DNA from: Chloroflexia bacterium
GTDB lineage: Bacteria > Chloroflexota > Chloroflexia > Thermomicrobiales > UBA6265
DNA: 5,280 bases
Reading direction: 5' to 3'
NCBI GenBank assembly: GCA_013698495.1
Contig: JACCUV010000355.1
Span: 1 to 5,280, forward strand
Shown here: positions 1-5,280 of the stretch, piece after piece
Position numbering within the stretch: position 1 is the first letter of the stretch
How the letters are laid out: each line of letters starts with the position of its first letter
Position numbers and translations under genes: made by a program
Notes under the pieces: model-generated
Database searches by the model: none
Told to the model about the DNA's origin: nothing
The model's input: the letters and a program-made list of their open reading frames with translations, nothing else

Positions 1-1188
1 AAGCGGATACGTACGTGTGGCGTCATCCCAGCCCGCGAAGGCGGTGATCGCGGCGCCCACGCCCGAACCTGGCTCGATGTCCAGTCCAAGGTCAAGCAGG
101 GTTCGTTCCAGCATCCCGACCTGGGCCACCACCAGTGCGGGGTGCGCGGCCTGCCCCATATGACCGAGACGAATCAGCTTGCCGGCCAACTCTCCGTAGC
201 CGCCGGCGATCATGATTCCGTAGCGCGAGCGAAGCGTTTCGATCACGTCGCGATCGGTCACGCCATCGGGAACTTTCACCGCTGTGCAACAGGCGGTCGC
301 GATCTCCTCGGATTCGGGCCAAAGCTCGAGTCCAAGCGCCTTGACCGCGGCGCGCGCGGCCCGCGCACTTGACCGATGCCTTCCGACCAGCGACTCGAGT
401 CCTTCGCGAAGCGTTTGTTCGAGCACCGATTCCAGCGCGTAGATCTCGGTCACTGACGGCGTGTGCGGAAACCGTTGCTGCTCGATCCAGGTCGTCTTCC
501 AGTCCAGTAGCGAGAGGAACGACCCCCGCAGTGGCTCGGCGCGACCCTCCATCGCCGACCATGCTTGGGGACTCACCGAAATCAGCGACAGTCCCGGCGT
601 GCCGCCCAGGCACTTTTGAGGTCCGGCCACAGCCACGTCCATGGCCCAGTCCTCGGGACTGAGGAGTTCGCTGCCCAGACCGGAGACGGTGTCGACAATC
701 GAGATGACGCCGAACTCGCGCGCTATGCGACAAATCTCGCGCACCGGATTGACCGTCCCCGACGGCGTCTCGGAGTGCACCACCGTCAGGTATTTAATGC
801 CTGGTATCGCCTGCAGCACGCGACGCACATCGTCGGGATCGATCGCCGCGTTGTAGGGCACGGCCAACTCGACCGGGTCGCCGCCATACCTGACGATGAA
901 GTCCTCCATCCACTTGCCGAACACGCCGGAGACGAGGTTCAGGACCTTGTCGCCGGGGGCGACGAGCGACGCCACCGCCGATTCCAATCCGAGGATCGCT
1001 TCGGCCTGCACAATCACGACATCGTACCTGGTGTTGAACACCTGCCTCAGGAGGTCGGTCGTGTGCGCGAAAATCTCGATGAACGCCGGGTCGTAGTGGT
1101 AGAGCACCGGTCGCTGCATCGCGCGCAGCGTCTCGGCGGTCACGTCCACCGGACCCGAGGCCATGTTAAATCTCGGCCAGGTTGTCAT
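1..1188 (-). CDS. Class V (AGT-family) aminotransferase, pyridoxamine-pyruvate aminotransferase-like; 3' end outside window
   Basis: A PLP-fold type I transaminase. The frame is open for 396 codons to the window edge; PPAT is about 393 residues, so only a few residues are missing. Seen: GPV near residue 12, LYHYDPAF (29-36), E63 in QAEAILGLE, VPYNAAIDP (110-118), ETPSGTVNP (140-148), cofactor-ring Asp166 in SIVDTVS, Schiff-base Lys192 in GPQKCLGGTPGLS (189-201), TPSVTEI (243-249), and GKLIRLGHMG (336-345). Compared from memory with M. loti PPAT these align at a constant offset of 5: Lys197=K192, Glu68=E63, Arg345=R340. PPAT interconverts pyridoxamine + pyruvate and pyridoxal + alanine, with pyridoxal as substrate rather than PLP cofactor. 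Odd: the Arg336 position is Tyr331, so the amino/keto acid partner may differ. Start: ATG at 1188 has GGAAGG 9 nt upstream and fits family length; ATG at 1164 would cut into the N-terminal region. It lies 25 nt after the binding-protein gene, so probably in the same operon. Alternatives are alanine/serine-glyoxylate or ureidoglycine-glyoxylate (PucG) aminotransferase. The family is very secure, the exact substrate only moderately so. Confidence 0.88.
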   Translation of the reverse strand, partial: MTTWPRFNMASGPVDVTAETLRAMQRPVLYHYDPAFIEIFAHTTDLLRQVFNTRYDVVIVQAEAILGLESAVASLVAPGDKVLNLVSGVFGKWMEDFIVRYGGDPVELAVPYNAAIDPDDVRRVLQAIPGIKYLTVVHSETPSGTVNPVREICRIAREFGVISIVDTVSGLGSELLSPEDWAMDVAVAGPQKCLGGTPGLSLISVSPQAWSAMEGRAEPLRGSFLSLLDWKTTWIEQQRFPHTPSVTEIYALESVLEQTLREGLESLVGRHRSSARAARAAVKALGLELWPESEEIATACCTAVKVPDGVTDRDVIETLRSRYGIMIAGGYGELAGKLIRLGHMGQAAHPALVVAQVGMLERTLLDLGLDIEPGSGVGAAITAFAGWDDATRTYPL

Positions 1189-1197
1189 GCCAGCGCG

Positions 1198-1203
1198 CCT
1201 TCC
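1198..1203 (-). promoter_or_regulatory. Ribosome binding site of the aminotransferase gene
   Basis: GGAAGG on the minus strand lies 9 nt before the ATG at 1188, within the 25-nt gap after the binding-protein stop codon. It decides the start. An ATG at 1205 in another frame stops after six codons and is not a credible gene start. Confidence 0.6.
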
Positions 1204-1213
1204 ATGACCACGG

Positions 1214-2299
1214 TTAATGCGGGAACAGCTCGTCGAGGCGCTCGCGGAGACCATCGGCATCGCCAATTGCCGAAACCACGATGTCGCCATCCACGATCTG
1301 GACCCGCACGGCATCGACAGTTTCCACTGTGTCCGGATCGGCGAATGCGGCAAACGGAAGGAGTCGCACGCCGTCGTTTTCGAGGTTCATTGTATGGATC
1401 TCGCCGAAAGAGCCCTCCCGCAGCTGCTGGATCAACTCCGTGTATGCGCCGCGATAGTCGAACAGCACCGACGTCAGGAGGTGCTGCCCGGCATCGGACC
1501 CGGACTTGTCGCCGATCACGTCGATGAACCAGACCTGTTCTTCCGGCTCAAGGTCCTGATTGTGCTCATTGATGGCCTGGATCATCCCGAACGAGGCTCC
1601 GTCACCCATCCCGAACACGACATCCGCTCCCGCCGCGATCGCGGATTCGGTCACCCGCTTCGCATTCGGCGCATCGTCATACGCCGCTTCGCCGATCACC
1701 TGGTAAATCAACGTTGCCTCCGGATTCACGGAGTGGAGCCCCTCGGCGAAGCCGACGGTCATATAGTTCCAGGTCGGGGGTTCGCCGCTCACGACCACTG
1801 CGACCCTGCCGCTTCTCGTCTCCAATCCCGCGACGACTCCGGCGAGAAAGGAGGCCTCCTGAGCCTGGGTTTCGATGTCGGCAATCAAATCGTCCATCAC
1901 CGCGCCCGGATTCTCGATCACCACAACCGGAATACCCGATTCCTGTGCGAATTCCGGGCAAACCGTCTGGTAACCCGATGCATGACAGACGATCAGGTCG
2001 GTTCCATCGCTGGCGAGGTCGTTCAGGATCGGGGTGATGTCGTCATACCCGGCATCCTCGACAACCTCGACCTCAATGTCGAGCGTCTCGCCAACTTCCA
2101 CCAGGTTGTCGACTCCTTGCTGGTCCCAACCCTGATTGGTTCGGCTGGCCGGCGTCACGATCGCAACCCGGTCGACGGTCGTCTCCTCCGCCGATCCGAA
2201 GTTCGGCGCCAGACCCATGCCTGAAGCCAGCAGGCAGAACGGGACAAGCGCTCTCCACCAGGTCGCGGGTTTGTTTGAGCAAAGCGATTGGGGATTCAT
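1214..2299 (-). CDS. BMP-family (PnrA/TmpC-like) ABC transporter substrate-binding protein
   Basis: Extracytoplasmic ligand-binding component of the importer encoded just upstream; 361 residues, a usual family length. Residues 1-37 form a Sec signal peptide: basic K10 and R16, a hydrophobic stretch at about 17-31, and a likely signal peptidase I site after GSA (35-37). No lipobox cysteine is present. The mature protein starts with the first beta-strand, VDRVAIVTP (42-50), then TNQGWDQQGVDNL (54-66), where this family contacts ligand. Next come the family motif QEASFLAGVVAG (147-158), then DVVFGMGDGASFGM (226-239) and VWFIDVIGDKS (256-266), all typical of BMP proteins. Two mature-region cysteines, C105 and C114, could form a disulfide. 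Start: ATG at 2299 has GAGGA 7 nt upstream and places the signal peptide at the N-terminus. An upstream in-frame start at 2356 would add 19 residues with no signal-peptide character. Known relatives bind purine nucleosides; the ligand here is not readable from sequence, and the neighbouring PPAT-like gene allows a B6-type ligand. Confidence 0.92.
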   Translation of the reverse strand: MNPQSLCSNKPATWWRALVPFCLLASGMGLAPNFGSAEETTVDRVAIVTPASRTNQGWDQQGVDNLVEVGETLDIEVEVVEDAGYDDITPILNDLASDGTDLIVCHASGYQTVCPEFAQESGIPVVVIENPGAVMDDLIADIETQAQEASFLAGVVAGLETRSGRVAVVVSGEPPTWNYMTVGFAEGLHSVNPEATLIYQVIGEAAYDDAPNAKRVTESAIAAGADVVFGMGDGASFGMIQAINEHNQDLEPEEQVWFIDVIGDKSGSDAGQHLLTSVLFDYRGAYTELIQQLREGSFGEIHTMNLENDGVRLLPFAAFADPDTVETVDAVRVQIVDGDIVVSAIGDADGLRERLDELFPH

Positions 2300-2306
2300 G
2301 GCAAGG

Positions 2307-2311
2307 TCCTC
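2307..2311 (-). promoter_or_regulatory. Ribosome binding site of the binding-protein gene
   Basis: GAGGA on the minus strand lies 7 nt before the ATG at 2299. This supports that start over the longer in-frame reading from 2356. It is the clearest Shine-Dalgarno-like site in the cluster, consistent with strong independent translation of the binding protein. Confidence 0.65.
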
Positions 2312-2334
2312 GTTGGGTTCTGGCTGAAGTGCGG

Positions 2335-2354
2335 GCGCACGCGATGCGTAGCGC
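2335..2354 (-). promoter_or_regulatory. Intercistronic stem-loop between permease and binding-protein genes
   Basis: On the minus strand, GCGCTACGC and GCGTGCGC can pair as eight G-C-rich base pairs with one bulged T (complement of A at 2350) and a three-base loop (2343-2345). The hairpin sits 34 nt after the second permease's stop codon and 35 nt before the binding-protein start. No T-run follows it, so it is not a standard intrinsic terminator. In other ABC-importer operons such hairpins protect the binding-protein mRNA from 3' exonucleases; that role here is inferred. Confidence 0.4.
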
Positions 2355-2388
2355 AAACCACAATCGTACGAGGTCGCGGCGGCCTTGC

Positions 2389-3324
2389 CTACCGGCGTGA
2401 GGAGATTCCACCGTACGCCTGCCCCAGGGCGCGCGGCATGCGGACGCCGCGGCCCAGCGCCACGAGGCCAATCACGATTCCAGCATATGGCAGCATGCGC
2501 AGGAACTCTGGACGGGCATCGACGCCGGCAATTTGCAATCCGATGTCGAGACCGGTCAGCAAACCGAATGCCAGCGTGAAGAGCGCCACGCGCAAGGGCG
2601 AAAGCCGTCCCAACATCGCCAGCGCCACGGCCAGGAACCCGGCTCCCGCCGTACTCCCAGGGCTGAAGAAACCGAGTTCAACCACTGCCAGCGCCGCGCC
2701 GCCAAACCCGTAGAACACGCCGCCAATCGCGGCTGCCCCAATTCTCACCATTGTTACGTTGCCGCCCACCGCCTCCAGCCCGAACGGCGATTCCCCGGCG
2801 GCTCGAAGTTGCAATCCCGAAGGAGTTCGCACCAGGAAAAGATGCCCGGCCAGCACCATGAACCAGGCCACAAACACGAACCACCGCTGATCGCCAATCG
2901 CGGGACCAATCACCGGGAGCCAATCGAACCAGCCCTCAAACGGTCGGCCCGGTCCACCGGAAAGCAATGGCTGGTCGGAGCCGTATACCTCCCGGAACAG
3001 GAACGCCGTGCCGCCGGTCCCCGCCAACGTGACGCCCAGACCGAGCACCACCTGATTCGCGTTTAACACGGTCGCGAGCGTCCCGAACACCAGACCGATA
3101 GCAAGTCCAACCGCCGCGCCAATCAGGAGTCCAAGCGTCACCGAATCGGTCTTCAACGTCAGCCAGAACGACGCGAATCCGGCGCACAGCATCGAACCCT
3201 CGATCCCGAGGTTGAGCAAACCGGCCCGTTCCGCGATCGCCTCGCCCACGGCCGCGAGCATCAGCGGCATCGATGTCAGGATCGCGGCGGCGATCAATGC
3301 GGTGGCGATCGCTTCGACGCTCAT
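2389..3324 (-). CDS. BMP-type ABC transporter permease, second subunit (YufQ/NupQ-like)
   Basis: Inner-membrane subunit of the importer, 311 residues, belonging to the branched-chain/ribose-type permease superfamily (BPD_transp_2). It is strongly hydrophobic, with likely membrane segments near residues 5-28, 35-55, 62-85, 91-110, 147-166, 195-216, 226-246, 248-265 and 277-293. Family signatures are AERAGLLNLGIEG (31-43), which corresponds to the usual SERxGxxNIGxEG, and the cytoplasmic-loop motif LRAAGESP (173-180) that contacts the ATPase. The helix-turn MLGRLSPLR (237-245) is also typical. Start: ATG at 3324 overlaps the TGA of the first permease by 4 nt (ATGA), indicating translational coupling. 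The same frame is open up to 3558, but that extra part lies inside the first permease gene and encodes non-membrane sequence unlike the family. It pairs with the first permease to form the heterodimeric channel. Substrate is set mainly by the binding protein. Confidence 0.93.
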   Translation of the reverse strand: MSVEAIATALIAAAILTSMPLMLAAVGEAIAERAGLLNLGIEGSMLCAGFASFWLTLKTDSVTLGLLIGAAVGLAIGLVFGTLATVLNANQVVLGLGVTLAGTGGTAFLFREVYGSDQPLLSGGPGRPFEGWFDWLPVIGPAIGDQRWFVFVAWFMVLAGHLFLVRTPSGLQLRAAGESPFGLEAVGGNVTMVRIGAAAIGGVFYGFGGAALAVVELGFFSPGSTAGAGFLAVALAMLGRLSPLRVALFTLAFGLLTGLDIGLQIAGVDARPEFLRMLPYAGIVIGLVALGRGVRMPRALGQAYGGISSRR

Positions 3325-4403
3325 CGGTGGCCACCGCTCTTGCGTCGCCAAGGGCGCCACCGAAAGGCGGCCAGCACAATCAGCAAGATTCCCTCGAACA
3401 ACGCGAAGAATGCGGAGTGGATACCGGCCGCCCGCGGCATCACGTCGGCCCCGTACGCCAGCATGCCCAGGAAAAGCGCCGCCGGTAGTAAGGCAAGCAC
3501 ATGACGCCGCGCCAGGAAGACCAGCGCAAATGCGCTCAAACCATAGCCGGGGTACCACTCCGCCTGAAACGTGCCCTTGGTCGAGAGCACATCGTTGCCG
3601 CCAACCACGCCGGCCAATCCGCCGCTGGCGACAAGCGCAACCGCCAGCACAACAGTCACCGGTATCATCGCGTGCCGCGCCGCGCGCGGACTTTCACCAA
3701 CCGCGCGCACTTCGAGCCCCGCGACCGATCGATGCAACCAAAATGACGCCGCGATCCATATCGCCACCGCGAAAACGAGCCCGATGTGGACCCTCGTGTC
3801 GCCAAGCCCGACAAACCGCAGCTCTGGCGGAATCAGCGGCGTCTGCGGCGCGACCAGGGTCTGGTCCCGAAGCGGACCCTTTACCAGCCAGGCGCTCATC
3901 GAGATCGCGATGTAGTTGAACATGATCGTCGTCACGATCTCGTTGATTTCCCAGAAGGCTCGAAACAGCGCGGGGACGATTGTCCACACCGCGCCGCCAA
4001 CGATCGCGGCGAGCATCGCTCCCGCCCACAGCACGGGGCGGCTCGCATCGACGAGCCAGCCGCCGACGACGGCCGCCGCGAGCGCGCCGACCAGCACCTG
4101 CCCGTCGACGCCGATGTTCCACAACCCAGCCTTGGCCGCGATCAGCACGGCGAGGCCCGCCAGAAGGAGCGGTGTTGTCCGAACCAGCACCTCCTCCAGT
4201 CCGGCCGAACGCAGAAGTGTTCGGTCTACCAGTTGGGGAAAAACATTGAGGGGGTCGTGACCGGCAATGATCAGGATCAATCCCGCTATCGCAATCGCCA
4301 ACGCGATCGCCAGGAGCGATTCGAGCAGCGACGCCAGCGCCGTGTCGGCGCCCGGCGTGTCGTGACGGGTGCGTTCCCCGGATGTGACGGGTACAGCGTT
4401 CAC
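3321..4403 (-). CDS. BMP-type ABC transporter permease, first subunit (YufP/NupP-like)
   Basis: Inner-membrane channel subunit of the importer, 360 residues, as usual for the longer of the two BMP-type permeases. A hydrophilic N-terminus (1-20) precedes a first membrane segment at about 25-48. Further segments lie near 73-92, 103-118, 123-146, 155-174, 206-223, 248-268, 287-298, 302-318 and 330-347, and the protein ends in a basic tail (WRPWRRKSGGHR). Signatures: KAGLWNIGVDGQ (91-102), matching the usual GLFNIGxEGQ; NEIVTTIMFNYIA (154-166); and the ATPase-contact loop VRAVGESPRAARHAMI (232-247). Start: a GTG at 4403 overlaps the ATPase stop TGA by 4 nt (GTGA); no good Shine-Dalgarno site is visible, so translation is probably coupled to the ATPase. 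Its own TGA overlaps the next permease start. Family assignment is secure; the transported substrate is unknown. Confidence 0.93.
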   Translation of the reverse strand: MNAVPVTSGERTRHDTPGADTALASLLESLLAIALAIAIAGLILIIAGHDPLNVFPQLVDRTLLRSAGLEEVLVRTTPLLLAGLAVLIAAKAGLWNIGVDGQVLVGALAAAVVGGWLVDASRPVLWAGAMLAAIVGGAVWTIVPALFRAFWEINEIVTTIMFNYIAISMSAWLVKGPLRDQTLVAPQTPLIPPELRFVGLGDTRVHIGLVFAVAIWIAASFWLHRSVAGLEVRAVGESPRAARHAMIPVTVVLAVALVASGGLAGVVGGNDVLSTKGTFQAEWYPGYGLSAFALVFLARRHVLALLPAALFLGMLAYGADVMPRAAGIHSAFFALFEGILLIVLAAFRWRPWRRKSGGHR

Positions 4404-5280
4404 CAGCCGTTCACCATCATCGACCCGAGTTCGCCTCGATTGGTCTGGTGCGGGGCCGTCATTGGCGAGACTCGTCCATCGAACATGACCGCGAGCAAAT
4501 CGCTGTGTTCGATTGCTTCGTCCAGGTCGGAGGTGAAGTAGAGCACTGCGCCTCCATCATTGCAAAGGACCCGCATTTGCCGCCACATGAACGCCGTTGT
4601 GCGGACATCGAGCCCGTGCACCGGGTTGACGGCCACCAGCACCTTCAGCGTTCGGTCGAGTTCGCGAGCCGCCAGGATACGTTGCATGTTTCCACCAGAC
4701 AACGTATCGAATCGAATCTCCGGGTCCCGGGGATGGACATCCCAGCCATCGATAGTCGATTGGGCGTGGTCAGTCATCGCCGCCCCGCGAAAGAATCCCC
4801 ACCGCTCCATTTTTCCGTCCCGAGGTCGCTTGAGCGCGAGGTTTTCCGCAACTGTGAATGAGCCAACCGCCGCCTCGCCAAGTCGATCGTCCACCAGCAA
4901 ACCGATTCCAGCCTCCGCGCGCTCGGCCGCGGAGTGCAGCGCGATGTTCTGGCCCGCCAGTTGGATGCTGCCGGCGGACAGCCTGTACCCGGCAATGGTT
5001 TCGGCAAGCTCCGTTTGGCCCTGCCCGTCGACGCCGACGATGGCGTGAATGCGACCAGCCGACAGCTCAAATTCAATATCCCGAAGCTGTTGCGACCCGA
5101 GTGTTCGATCGGCGCCAACACCGCTCAAAGCAAGCCCGGTTGGCGATTGCTGGCCGATAGACAAGCGATCTCCGCGTTCGGGCAGTCCTCCGCCTCCGCT
5201 TACATCGGGTTCGTCGGCTAAATCGAACATCAAGGAAAGGATTCCGCCTTCCGTGGCGTCGGGCCAGGTCTCGTTAACGC
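4400..5280 (-). CDS. Double-domain ABC transporter ATP-binding protein (RbsA/YufO type), C-terminal half; 5' end outside window
   Basis: Cytoplasmic ATPase that powers the importer. Only the last 292 residues are in the window. The family is about 500 residues with two fused nucleotide-binding domains, so the first domain and true start lie beyond 5280; the frame stays open to the edge. After a linker (about 1-45) the second domain shows a degenerate Walker A, GVDGQGQTEL (82-91), with Gln where the catalytic Lys normally sits. The ABC signature LSGGNMQR (193-200), followed by ILAARELDR, is intact. The Walker B region VLVAVNP (213-219) lacks the usual Asp-Glu, and the D-loop is GLDV (222-225). 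The H-loop position is Ser250 in YFTSDLDEA. The Lys and acidic losses are normal for the C-terminal domain of RbsA/XylG/NupO-like ATPases, where the N-terminal domain keeps the intact hydrolysis site. The gene ends in ELGSMMVNGW, a typical family terminus. Its TGA overlaps the GTG of the first permease. A TTG at 5233 is internal, not a start. Confidence 0.92.
   Translation of the reverse strand, partial: VNETWPDATEGGILSLMFDLADEPDVSGGGGLPERGDRLSIGQQSPTGLALSGVGADRTLGSQQLRDIEFELSAGRIHAIVGVDGQGQTELAETIAGYRLSAGSIQLAGQNIALHSAAERAEAGIGLLVDDRLGEAAVGSFTVAENLALKRPRDGKMERWGFFRGAAMTDHAQSTIDGWDVHPRDPEIRFDTLSGGNMQRILAARELDRTLKVLVAVNPVHGLDVRTTAFMWRQMRVLCNDGGAVLYFTSDLDEAIEHSDLLAVMFDGRVSPMTAPHQTNRGELGSMMVNGW

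Noticed and set aside
1..1188. Ureidoglycine-glyoxylate aminotransferase (PucG) in a purine-degradation operon
   Set aside because: BMP importers suggest purines, but the motifs YHYDPAF, E63, TPSGTVNP and TPSVTEI fit PPAT better than the PucG pattern I recall. Not fully excluded without a tree.
565..1527. Plus-strand open frame (320 codons) spanning the aminotransferase and the end of the binding protein
   Set aside because: It crosses the boundary of two confident minus-strand genes and encodes low-complexity Arg/His-rich sequence. It is a shadow frame.
1217..2224. Long plus-strand open frame (335 codons) opposite the binding-protein gene
   Set aside because: It mirrors the minus-strand BMP gene in a GC-rich region. 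Its translation is rich in His and Arg, with no recognisable domain or signal, while the minus strand has clear family motifs throughout.
2335..2354. Hairpin as an intrinsic transcription terminator
   Set aside because: No T-tract follows the stem on the minus strand, and the next gene belongs to the same transporter.
3325..3558. N-terminal extension of the second permease to a start at 3558
   Set aside because: The 78 extra residues lie wholly within the first permease gene in another frame and do not look like permease sequence. The ATGA overlap at 3324 gives a family-length protein.
3786..4541. Plus-strand open frame (251 codons) opposite the first permease and ATPase end
   Set aside because: It is very rich in Arg, Gln and Asp with no domain, and is the antisense image of membrane-protein codons.
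4400..5233. ATPase as a complete 277-residue single-domain protein starting at TTG 5233
   Set aside because: The frame stays open to the window edge, the domain has the degenerate Walker A typical of the second domain of fused ATPases, and no ribosome binding site stands out. It is a truncated view of a longer gene.

Overview
The window carries one tight gene cluster, all on the minus strand, so transcription runs from high to low coordinates. It comes from a GC-rich bacterium. Nothing in the sequence fixes the lineage. The binding protein has an ordinary Sec signal peptide and no lipobox, which fits a diderm such as a proteobacterium better than a typical Gram-positive, but this is weak evidence.

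Layout in the direction of transcription: (1) 5280-4400, the second half of a double-domain ABC ATPase, with its start outside the window; (2) 4403-3321, first permease; (3) 3324-2389, second permease; (4) 2299-1214, BMP-family periplasmic binding protein with a signal peptide; (5) 1188-1, a class V aminotransferase whose last residues run off the window. The ATPase/permease and permease/permease junctions are 4-nt stop/start overlaps. An 89-nt gap containing a GC-rich hairpin precedes the binding protein, and a 25-nt gap with a good ribosome binding site precedes the aminotransferase. Genes fill almost the whole window and no gene-free stretch exceeds 89 nt. No RNA genes, mobile elements, CRISPR arrays or origins were seen.

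Genes 1-4 form a complete BMP-type (nucleoside/purine-type) ABC importer: binding protein, two permeases and a fused ATPase. The most informative gene is the last. It resembles pyridoxamine-pyruvate aminotransferase (PPAT) far more than generic alanine-glyoxylate or ureidoglycine-glyoxylate aminotransferases. It keeps the glutamate that in PPAT blocks the phosphate of PLP, but has Tyr in place of one of PPAT's two carboxylate-binding arginines. The inferred picture is an uptake-plus-transamination module, possibly for pyridoxamine/pyridoxal or a related small molecule. The substrate is not proven by the sequence. Alignments to PPAT were made from memory of the Mesorhizobium loti enzyme and should be rechecked.
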